From Pseudomonadota bacterium (GTDB lineage Bacteria; Pseudomonadota; Alphaproteobacteria; Sphingomonadales; Sphingomonadaceae), in the NCBI GenBank assembly GCA_023433445.1, contig JAEZCS010000208.1, positions 1 to 5,176 on the forward strand: a stretch of 5,176 nucleotides of DNA. The letters are read 5' to 3'. Below, one piece after another: positions 1-5,176 of this stretch. Position 1 is the first letter of the stretch. Each line of letters begins with the position of its first letter. The notes beneath the pieces are model-generated. The model was not told the DNA's origin. It made no database searches and saw nothing but the letters and a program-made list of their open reading frames with translations. A program made the position numbers and the translations under genes.

Positions 1-1
1 C

Positions 2-631
2 GTGAAATTGCGGGAGGCGGTCATCCAAAGCCTTGGCTTTGAAGCATCGGGCGCCCTGTTCGAAGGCGGTTATGTGCGCAGCGGCAACCGATCCACGGAA
101 CTTCGCAAGGCGGCTGCGGCGGGAAGATTGACGGCCGAGGACCGTATCGAATTTGGCGAACTGGCGGAAAAGTGGCAGCTTTCCACTTTCGGCGCTCACT
201 TCGTGGAGGTTGGCGTCGATGCCTATACCGGCGCCACGCGCATTCGCCGAATGCTGGCCGTCTGCGCAGCCGGCAGGATCATCAATCCCAAGTCGGCGCG
301 CAGCCAGGTGATCGGCGCGATGACCATGGGGGTCGGCGGCGCATTGATGGAGGAACTGGCCGTCGACAGGCGTTTTGGTCTTTTCGTGAACCACGATCTC
401 GCTTCCTACGAAGTGCCGGTTCATGCCGATATCCCGCATCAGGACGTGATCTTCCTGGACGAGGCGGACGACAAGGCCAATCCGATGAAAGCAAAGGGCG
501 TAGGCGAACTCGGGCTGTGCGGTGTCGCTGCGGCAATCGCCAACGCCATCTACAACGCCACGGGTGTCCGCGTGCGTGACTATCCGATCACGCTCGACAA
601 GCATCTGAACCATCTGCCGCCGTTGAGATGA
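2..631 (+). CDS. paoC: Molybdopterin-binding subunit of a PaoC/xanthine dehydrogenase-type aldehyde oxidase, C-terminal part (5' end outside window)
   Basis: This is the catalytic large subunit of a molybdenum hydroxylase. The family oxidises aldehydes or N-heterocycles at a Mo-cytosine-dinucleotide centre, and electrons pass to the FAD and 2Fe-2S subunits (PaoB and PaoA in E. coli). Only the last 209 residues are visible, against about 730 for the family. The first in-frame GTG at position 2 is internal, not a start. Recognisable elements are the INPKSARSQVIGAM segment (residues 94-107), the NHDLASYEVPVHADIP segment (130-145) and the KGVGELG motif (165-171). The Glu at residue 169 (bases 506-508) matches the catalytic base conserved in xanthine dehydrogenase relatives. 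The ending YPITLDK followed by a short tail is typical of PaoC-like proteins. The C-terminus appears intact and ends in TGA. No paoD-like maturation gene follows, so this gene closes its own operon. The family call is secure. The exact substrate and the paoC symbol, as against another XDH-family paralogue, are less so. Confidence 0.88.
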   Translation: MKLREAVIQSLGFEASGALFEGGYVRSGNRSTELRKAAAAGRLTAEDRIEFGELAEKWQLSTFGAHFVEVGVDAYTGATRIRRMLAVCAAGRIINPKSARSQVIGAMTMGVGGALMEELAVDRRFGLFVNHDLASYEVPVHADIPHQDVIFLDEADDKANPMKAKGVGELGLCGVAAAIANAIYNATGVRVRDYPITLDKHLNHLPPLR

Positions 632-666
632 CAGCATCACCAGGTGCCGTTTCGTTAGTCGGTCGA

Positions 667-672
667 TAAAAT
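667..672 (+). promoter_or_regulatory. Possible -10 element for the export operon
   Basis: TAAAAT lies in the AT-rich part of the gap between the oxidase gene and the export genes and differs from TATAAT at one base. There is no convincing TTGACA-like -35 at 16-18 bp upstream; that position reads roughly GTGCCG. The placement is plausible because the gene before it ends at 631 and the downstream genes have no other obvious promoter region. It remains a weak call from composition and position only. Confidence 0.2.
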
Positions 673-678
673 AAATGA

Positions 679-696
679 TTACCCACATGTGAATAA
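679..696. promoter_or_regulatory. 18-bp imperfect dyad with perfect CACATGTG core, candidate operator
   Basis: TTACCCACATGTGAATAA pairs with its own reverse complement at 7 of 9 base pairs. The perfect core CACATGTG is at 684-691 and the matching outer arms are TTA and TAA. It sits just downstream of the possible -10 at 667-672 and upstream of the first export gene, which is where a repressor site would be expected. The symmetry is seen directly; the operator function is inferred. No regulator gene is present in the window to pair it with. Confidence 0.3.
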
Positions 697-768
697 ATGT
701 TGCAGAGCAGCATTGGCGCCTTGTCGATGGCAAGGTTCTTTTCGTAGATGCGGCTCGCAACGGATATC

Positions 769-772
769 GAGG
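769..772 (+). promoter_or_regulatory. Shine-Dalgarno-like GAGG before the TTG start of the exporter gene
   Basis: GAGG ends seven bases before TTG at 780. This good spacing is the main sequence support for starting the exporter at this rare codon, given that the only upstream in-frame ATGs (675, 687) are separated from it by TGA at 690-692. Confidence 0.35.
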
Positions 773-779
773 TCGGGAA

Positions 780-2462
780 TTGGCTGAAGAGCGGTTCGGT
801 CTGCGGCATGCTGCCGCCTGGGTTGGCGAGATAGTTGGCCCAGACAAGGGCTACGTCAATGTCGGCATCGTTTACACGCTTGCCATCACGCTTCTCTCGC
901 TGGCGACACCGATTTCCGTCCAGCTGCTCATAAATTCGGTGGCGCGGACGGCGCTTGTCGCTCCGCTCTGGATATTGTCCGGTGTGTTGCTGGTGCTGCT
1001 CCTCCTTGTAGCGTGCCTGAGCGCCTTGCGGCTCCATCTGCTCACCATGTTCGAGCGTCGCCTGTTCGCGCGGGTGGTCGCCGAAGTTACGGTAAGGGCA
1101 GTTCATGCGCAGAACCCGTTTTTCGCAGATGCGAGCCGGGGCAGCCTGTTCAACCGCTATTTCGACATGGTCGTTGTCCAGAAATCAGTGCCGAGCCTGG
1201 TCATCGGCGCATTCACCATCATCCTCCAGGCTGCGGTCGGACTGGTGGTTACGAGTTTTTACCATCCCTTCTTTCTGGCCTTCAACATCGTTCTCGTGGT
1301 CACATGCTTTCTGATCTGGATGCTGTGGCGTCATGGCGCGATCACCGGTGCGGTCGGCGTATCGCACGCCAAGCATGAGGCCGCACACTGGCTGGAGAGT
1401 GTTGGCGCCTCCAACGGTTTTTACCAATCGGCACGCCATTTCAACTTCGCCATGGATCGTTCCGAATCCGTGACGGTGAACTACATCCAGGCGCACCGGC
1501 GCTATTTCCGATATAGCTTCGCCCAGGCCGTCGCCTATTTCCTCGTCTATGCCTTTGCTGCATCAGCTTTGCTCGCGCTGGGCGGCAGCCTCATTCTGGC
1601 AGGTGAACTGTCTATCGGACAACTGGTCGCGGCCGAACTGATCCTGTCGGGCGTTTTCTACGGCATTGCCCAGCTGGGCTGGTATCTCGATACATTCTAT
1701 GATCTCGTCGCCAGTTCAGAAGAGTTATCGCAGATTTTTGCGATCCCGCAGGAACCGTTGGGATTGAGCGGTCAGGCGCCTCCCGACAGCTCCGTTCGCT
1801 TCCGCAACGTGGAACTAGCCGGCGCGCACTTCGACTTCGCGATCGAAAGTGGGGAGCAGGCCGTCATCCTGGCCGAGCCGGGCGTTGAAAATCAGATCGC
1901 GCTACTGCTCAAGCGCCACGTAAACCCTGATAGAGGGCTGCTGACGATCGGTGGCAGCGACCTTGGCAGCTTCGATATGTATCTGCTGCGATCAGCCGTG
2001 GTGGTGCTCAACCGGCCTACCATTGTTGACGTCACCATCCGCGAGTATCTGAACATGGCGGCTGGCGGCAATGCGAACAACGCGATAGCGATGGATATGC
2101 TGAACATCGTCGGCCTTGCGACGCGCATTTCGAGCCTGCCGAGGGGGTTGGATACGCAACTGGCAAGCTCGGGATCGCCGCTCTCAATTGTCGAGGTGAT
2201 GCAGCTGAAGGTCGCAGCCGCGCTGATAAGCCGCCCGAAGGTTCCGCTCCTGTCCCAGCTTTACGACATGATGCCCGCCAGCGCACTGCACGCGATGCTC
2301 AAGATATTCCGCGAGCACGGCACGACGGTTCTGCTATTTACCGGACGCCCGGAAGCGCTGGATCTGGACAGCTGTCTCTGGCTGGGAGCGCAAGCACAGC
2401 ACCGATTTGCGGACAAAGCCACTCTGTCCAAGTTCCTTGCTGAGAAGGAAGGCCAGCCGTGA
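780..2462 (+). CDS. ABC exporter-like membrane protein with a degenerate (probably ATPase-dead) nucleotide-binding domain
   Basis: This 560-residue protein has the type-1 ABC exporter layout of membrane domain then C-terminal NBD. Six hydrophobic segments lie at about 28-50, 62-83, 139-160, 163-183, 247-273 and 279-298. The NBD spans about 338-560. Its positional skeleton survives but the catalytic motifs do not. Walker A reads AEPGVENQI (365-373), with Lys replaced by Asn371. The Q-loop position is Asn411 (LNRPTI). The signature LSGGQ is LSIVE (468-472). Walker B ends LLSQ (490-493) where LLDE is expected. The H-loop reads FTGRPE (520-525), with no His. The frame is intact, so this looks like a maintained pseudo-ATPase. 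TTG at 780 is chosen for its GAGG ribosome site; a longer N-terminus blocked by TGA 690-692 is possible. It overlaps the adaptor gene by GTGA. The likely role is the inner-membrane part of a type I-like export complex. Substrate and energy source are unknown. Confidence 0.85.
   Translation: MAEERFGLRHAAAWVGEIVGPDKGYVNVGIVYTLAITLLSLATPISVQLLINSVARTALVAPLWILSGVLLVLLLLVACLSALRLHLLTMFERRLFARVVAEVTVRAVHAQNPFFADASRGSLFNRYFDMVVVQKSVPSLVIGAFTIILQAAVGLVVTSFYHPFFLAFNIVLVVTCFLIWMLWRHGAITGAVGVSHAKHEAAHWLESVGASNGFYQSARHFNFAMDRSESVTVNYIQAHRRYFRYSFAQAVAYFLVYAFAASALLALGGSLILAGELSIGQLVAAELILSGVFYGIAQLGWYLDTFYDLVASSEELSQIFAIPQEPLGLSGQAPPDSSVRFRNVELAGAHFDFAIESGEQAVILAEPGVENQIALLLKRHVNPDRGLLTIGGSDLGSFDMYLLRSAVVVLNRPTIVDVTIREYLNMAAGGNANNAIAMDMLNIVGLATRISSLPRGLDTQLASSGSPLSIVEVMQLKVAAALISRPKVPLLSQLYDMMPASALHAMLKIFREHGTTVLLFTGRPEALDLDSCLWLGAQAQHRFADKATLSKFLAEKEGQP
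2447..2452 (+). promoter_or_regulatory. Ribosome binding site for the adaptor gene (GGAAGG)
   Basis: GGAAGG lies inside the last codons of the exporter gene and ends six bases before GTG at 2459. It supports that GTG as the adaptor start and translational coupling through the GTGA overlap at 2459-2462. Confidence 0.6.
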
Positions 2463-3523
2463 CGATCAGTGAGACGCCGCTGACGCATTTCCGGTCCCTT
2501 GCCGCGCTCGCCCCGCCGCGTCTCGCAGTGGTAATAGCCTGGCTGATCCTCGTGGGGCTGTGCCTTGCGGTCGCGATCCTTTTCGTGCCGTGGCGGCAGA
2601 CTGCCCAAGGTAGCGGCCAAGTCATCTCGCTCGACCCGGACGACCGGCCGCAGCAGGTTTCGTCACTGGTGGACGGCCGGGTGGACCGGTTTTTCGTTCA
2701 GGACGGTCAGCAAGTGAAAGCGGGCGACCCAATCGTCAAGGTGATCGATGTGGACCCCAACTTTCTTGATCGGCTGGCTGCCGAAAAGGCGGAAGTGCTG
2801 GCGCAAATTGCCGCTATCGAGCAGGCCCGTGCCGTCGCCTCCATCGATGTGGGGCGCACCGCGCAGCTTTTCAGTGAAGGGCTGGCCGCGCGCCGTGACT
2901 ATGAACTGACCCAGATAAAGGTCGCGGATGCAAACGCGAAGCTTGCCGAAGCGCGGGCCAAGCTTCAGCAGATCGAGGTGCAACAGAGGCGGCAATCGGC
3001 GCAGGTCGTGACCGCGCCGCGCGCGGGGCGGATCCAGAACCTCAACGCTGCAGCGGGCGGTGCCCTGATCTCCGCAGGCACCGTGCTCGCGACCGTCGCG
3101 CCCGAACAGATCGAACGTGCGGTCGAACTGTTCATCGACGGACGCGACATTCCCCTGGTTGACCGGGCGCGCCCCGTGCGGCTCGAGTTTGAGGGTTTCC
3201 CCGCATTCCAGTTCAGCGGATGGCCGGCTTTTGCGGTCGGCATCTACGACGGGCAAGTCCGTTCTGTGGACCCTACGCCTCGGGCGGATGGACGGTTTCG
3301 TGTGCTGGTTGAACCGGCGCGGGGTAAACCGGCCTGGCCCGACCAGCGTTTCGTGCGCCAAGGCGGCAAGGCGCTGGGCTGGATACAGGGCAACAATGTT
3401 ACGGTCGGCTATGAACTGTGGCGACAGCTCAACGACTTCCCCTTGAATTTCGAAGAGGGCGATGCCGGTCAGAAAACACAGGAGAAAGTCGGCAAGAGCT
3501 CGATCGAAAAGAAGAAAAAGTGA
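2459..3523 (+). CDS. HlyD-family periplasmic adaptor (membrane fusion) protein
   Basis: This 354-residue adaptor links an inner-membrane transporter to a TolC-type channel across the periplasm. It has a short cytosolic N-terminus and one membrane anchor at about 21-44. The first lipoyl half-motif is at about 64-98 (VDGRVDRFFV, then DGQQVKAGDPI). A helical hairpin rich in Ala, Glu and Lys occupies about 101-182. The second lipoyl half is at about 183-214 (TAPRAGRI, then GTVLATVAP), and a beta-barrel and membrane-proximal region runs from about 217 to 320. The hairpin is short compared with haemolysin-type HlyD (about 480 residues in total), suggesting fewer contacts along the channel. The last 20 or so residues are highly charged and end in KKKK. 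The GTG start is set by the GTGA overlap with the exporter gene and by GGAAGG upstream. Together with its neighbours it forms a complete tripartite set. The family call is firm; the cargo is unknown. Confidence 0.93.
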   Translation: MTISETPLTHFRSLAALAPPRLAVVIAWLILVGLCLAVAILFVPWRQTAQGSGQVISLDPDDRPQQVSSLVDGRVDRFFVQDGQQVKAGDPIVKVIDVDPNFLDRLAAEKAEVLAQIAAIEQARAVASIDVGRTAQLFSEGLAARRDYELTQIKVADANAKLAEARAKLQQIEVQQRRQSAQVVTAPRAGRIQNLNAAAGGALISAGTVLATVAPEQIERAVELFIDGRDIPLVDRARPVRLEFEGFPAFQFSGWPAFAVGIYDGQVRSVDPTPRADGRFRVLVEPARGKPAWPDQRFVRQGGKALGWIQGNNVTVGYELWRQLNDFPLNFEEGDAGQKTQEKVGKSSIEKKKK

Positions 3524-3525
3524 CG

Positions 3526-4977
3526 ATGCGGATCGTGATTGGCCTGACCCGGCTGCTGGCCGCTGGCCTGTCCTCGGCGGCACAGGCGCAGGATAGCCCC
3601 CCACCATCGGCGAACGGGAGCGCCGTGCCACTGACGCTGCAGGAGGTGCTGCAATCGTCGGCTCGGTCCGCGCCTGATATCGTCGCGGCGCTAGCGCGTA
3701 ATCGGCAAGCGGAGGCACGCGCGTTGACGGCCCAGGGCGCGTTCGACACGATCTTCGCCGTAGAGGCGCGCAGCCGCGTGGCGGGCTATTACGATGGCTC
3801 GGAAATCGCGGGCAAGGCCGAGCAACCCCTTAGCGACAACGGCGGCTATCTTTATGGCCAATACCGGACGTCGCGCGGCGATTTCCCTGTCTACGAGGAC
3901 AAATCCTATACCAACCGCCTGGGCGAGCTGAAGGTGGGCACGCTCTATTCGCTGATGCGCGACCGGCTGATTGACGCGCGGCGTTCGCAGTTCCGGCTGG
4001 CCGCCAACGACATCGACATTGCGCGGTTCGAAACCAAAGCCACGAGCATAGGCGTCCAGGCACGCGCAGTAGAGGCTTATCAGAAATGGGTCGCTGCCGG
4101 ACTCAAGCTCAAGGCATATGAGGCGCTGCTGGGGCTGGCCAAGGGGCGTGCGCACGGAATCGAACGTCAGGTGCAGCTCGGCGCCCAGCCCGATATCCTT
4201 TTGACCGAGAACGAAGCGAACCTTGTGAGGCGGCAGGCGTTCGTCCTGGAGGCAAGGCAGGATTTTCGGGCCGCCGCCGTCAAGCTGTCCCTTTATTATC
4301 GCGATGCGGATGGCATGCCAGTGGTCGTCGACGAAGCGCGGCTGCCCGCCGATGCCAGGGCACTGGACGGGATCAGGACCGACCCCGCCTTCAATCTGGA
4401 AGGCCGTCCAGATTTCGCGATCATGCTTGAGGAAATCGACAAGGCGAACATCAGGTTGGCTCTTGCCCGCAACGACCTGTTGCCAAGGATCGACCTGGGA
4501 GGAGAAGTGGCCAAGGACGTCGGCCCGCCAGGTCTTGGCGGGCGAAGCCGGACGCCACTCGAGATGATCGTCGGCGTCACCTTCAAAATCCCCCTGCAGA
4601 ACCGCCAAGCCAAAGGCAAGCTGGCTGAAACACAGGCGAAGATCGACGAACTGTCGGTCAAGCAGCAGTTCCTGGCAGAGAAGATCCGAGCCGAAGTCAC
4701 TGCGATCGACCTGGAGGTCGAAACCGCGAACCAGCTGGTCGCAACGACAGAGAGGGAGCATGCGCTGGCGCAGCGTCTGGCCGCGGCCGAGCGGCGTCGT
4801 TTCCAGCTTGGCTCAAGAGACTTCTTCCTGGTCAACCAGCGCGAGGAAAGCGCGACCAACGCCGAGGTCAAGCTGATAGAGGCGCAGGCTCGCATCGCCG
4901 CAGCGAAAACCGAATTGGCCGCCGCGACAGCCGATGAGGATGCGCTTGGGTTGGCCGAAGTTATGAAACCCGAGTGA
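3526..4977 (+). CDS. TolC-family outer-membrane channel protein
   Basis: This 483-residue outer-membrane efflux protein forms the trimeric exit duct for the adaptor/transporter pair. A signal peptide covers about residues 1-21, ending in AQA before QDSPPP. Two OEP-type repeats follow, at about 37-265 and 285-475. Helical stretches are rich in Ala, Arg, Gln and Glu. Family landmarks include QVQLGAQPDILLTENEA (215-231) and the equivalent FQLGSRDFFLVNQREES (426-442) in the second repeat, each marking a helix-turn region. NDLLPRIDL (316-324) precedes the second beta-strand pair. ATG at 3526 lies two bases after the adaptor stop. GTG at 3520 is in frame, overlaps that stop as GTGA and would add two residues, so it is a real alternative. 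The longer open frame back to 3418 only overlaps adaptor coding sequence. The purine-rich run at 3507-3520 probably acts as the ribosome site. The gene ends the operon, with no clear hairpin terminator after it. Confidence 0.92.
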   Translation: MRIVIGLTRLLAAGLSSAAQAQDSPPPSANGSAVPLTLQEVLQSSARSAPDIVAALARNRQAEARALTAQGAFDTIFAVEARSRVAGYYDGSEIAGKAEQPLSDNGGYLYGQYRTSRGDFPVYEDKSYTNRLGELKVGTLYSLMRDRLIDARRSQFRLAANDIDIARFETKATSIGVQARAVEAYQKWVAAGLKLKAYEALLGLAKGRAHGIERQVQLGAQPDILLTENEANLVRRQAFVLEARQDFRAAAVKLSLYYRDADGMPVVVDEARLPADARALDGIRTDPAFNLEGRPDFAIMLEEIDKANIRLALARNDLLPRIDLGGEVAKDVGPPGLGGRSRTPLEMIVGVTFKIPLQNRQAKGKLAETQAKIDELSVKQQFLAEKIRAEVTAIDLEVETANQLVATTEREHALAQRLAAAERRRFQLGSRDFFLVNQREESATNAEVKLIEAQARIAAAKTELAAATADEDALGLAEVMKPE

Positions 4978-5047
4978 TCACCTATGCCGTCAGTCGGTTG
5001 AGGTGGCTTTTTGACGAGCGCCCTTCAAACGGACACTTGAGGATGTC

Positions 5048-5057
5048 GCTCTAGAGC
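5048..5057. repeat. Perfect 10-bp palindrome GCTCTAGAGC at the presumed IS edge
   Basis: GCTCTAGAGC is fully self-complementary and centred on the TA at 5052-5053, inside a CTAG. IS630-family elements insert at TA, and the IS870 group is known to use CTAG. The palindrome lies only 10-20 bases beyond the transposase stop codon, so it probably marks the target/terminus junction. That role is inferred from position. Confidence 0.4.
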
Positions 5058-5176
5058 ATCGAGCCTTTAATCGGACGCATATCCGGCTGCCTTGAGGAAG
5101 TTCCAGCATTCGTCTGGTGTGTAGAGGTCGCAAATGTTGCCGATTGCCTGCCAGAGGGCATCGATGGTTCTGGCGC
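5053..5176 (-). mobile_element. IS630-family insertion sequence, transposase-end edge (rest outside window)
   Basis: The element is recognised from the transposase tail at 5067-5176. Its left boundary is placed at the CTAG (5051-5054), 13 bases beyond the transposase stop. IS630 elements usually end within a few tens of bases of the transposase stop and duplicate a TA. The terminal sequence would begin near AGAGCATCGAGCC. The opposite terminal repeat is not in the window, so the exact edge is a guess; the presence of the element is better supported than its boundary. Confidence 0.5.
5067..5176 (-). CDS. IS630-family transposase, C-terminal 35 residues (5' end outside window)
   Basis: Read on the minus strand, the last 35 codons before TAA (5067-5069) give a short tail containing RTIDALWQAIG, then the motif TPDECWNFLKAAGY. 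The combination of W..IG, TPDEC.NF and a final AGY matches the conserved end of alphaproteobacterial IS630-type (DDE) transposases, which follows the catalytic domain. The DDE residues are upstream, outside the window, so whether the transposase is intact cannot be judged. The gene faces the export operon convergently, with 89 bases between the two stop codons. Short length limits confidence, but the tail is distinctive and no other family fits as well. Confidence 0.75.
   Translation of the reverse strand, partial: ARTIDALWQAIGNICDLYTPDECWNFLKAAGYASD

Larger units (their letters stand above)
675..779 (+). other. In-frame 5' extension of the exporter gene interrupted by a TGA at codon 6
   Basis: ATG at 675 and ATG at 687 are both in the frame of the exporter gene, but TGA follows at 690-692. 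From 693 to 779 the frame stays open into the exporter, with no ATG, GTG or TTG until TTG at 780. The decoded stretch (VAEQHWRLVDGKVLF..., then GYRGREL) reads like a soluble cytosolic N-terminus. This may be the true beginning of the gene cut by one nonsense mutation or a sequencing error, or it may be chance. Third-position GC is lower here (about 12 of 28 codons) than in the first 25 codons after 780 (16 of 25), which argues against coding. The dyad at 679-696 also overlaps the supposed start. Homologue alignment would decide. Confidence 0.3.

Noticed and set aside
638..646. CACCAGGTG mini-palindrome after the oxidase stop as a terminator
   Set aside because: The stem is 4 bp with a one-base loop and no U-run follows. 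It is not a credible intrinsic terminator.
588..1106. 172-codon open frame on the minus strand across the gap and the start of the exporter gene
   Set aside because: It lies mostly antisense to the exporter membrane segments, its product is low-complexity and rich in Gln, Arg and Glu, and it resembles no family I recognise. It is a shadow frame of GC-rich coding DNA.
3418..3525. Longer N-terminus for the channel protein starting at ATG 3418
   Set aside because: It would overlap the adaptor gene by over 100 bases and place 36 charged residues before an evident signal peptide, which is incompatible with outer-membrane targeting.
2663..3718. 351-codon open frame on the minus strand opposite the adaptor gene
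   Set aside because: The plus-strand frame has clear lipoyl and membrane-anchor features, operon overlaps and a ribosome site. The minus frame has no recognisable domain and spans the adaptor/channel junction.
3691..4761. 356-codon open frame on the minus strand opposite the channel gene
   Set aside because: It is antisense to a well-supported TolC-family protein. Long antisense frames are expected at this GC content.
4988..5017. CGTCA...TGACG inverted repeat with nearby TTTTT as the operon terminator
   Set aside because: The stem is only 5 bp with a loop of about 20 bases, and the T-run lies before the right arm rather than after it.

Overview
The window is about 5.2 kb of GC-rich proteobacterial DNA. 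It carries the end of a molybdenum hydroxylase gene, a compact three-gene envelope-export operon, and the edge of an insertion sequence. The PaoC-type oxidase, the IS630-type transposase tail and the codon use suggest an alphaproteobacterium, perhaps a sphingomonad. That placement is inference from general resemblance, because no taxonomic marker gene is present.

Layout. Positions 1-631 hold the C-terminal 209 residues of a PaoC/xanthine dehydrogenase family molybdopterin-binding subunit, which starts upstream of the window. A 148-bp, AT-richer gap (632-779) follows. It contains a -10-like hexamer, an 18-bp imperfect dyad, and a stretch that stays open in the frame of the next gene but is cut off from an ATG by a single TGA. 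Then come three same-strand genes: an ABC-exporter-like membrane protein (780-2462), a HlyD-family periplasmic adaptor (2459-3523) and a TolC-family outer-membrane protein (3526-4977). The first two overlap by four bases (GTGA), and the last two either abut or overlap the same way, so they almost certainly form one translationally coupled operon. After a 75-100 bp spacer, the minus strand carries the last 35 codons of an IS630-family transposase, which runs off the right edge.

How the genes work together. Inner-membrane exporter, periplasmic adaptor and outer-membrane channel are the three parts of a type I secretion or tripartite efflux machine spanning both membranes. The striking point is the nucleotide-binding domain of the exporter. 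It keeps its full length and the positional skeleton of an ABC ATPase, but it has lost the Walker A lysine, the Q-loop glutamine, the LSGGQ signature, the Walker B Asp-Glu pair and the H-loop histidine, while the reading frame stays intact. It therefore looks like a pseudo-ATPase rather than a decaying gene. This raises the question of what powers the machine: a partner ATPase encoded elsewhere, or an ATP-independent role. No substrate, peptidase or immunity gene is visible in the window.
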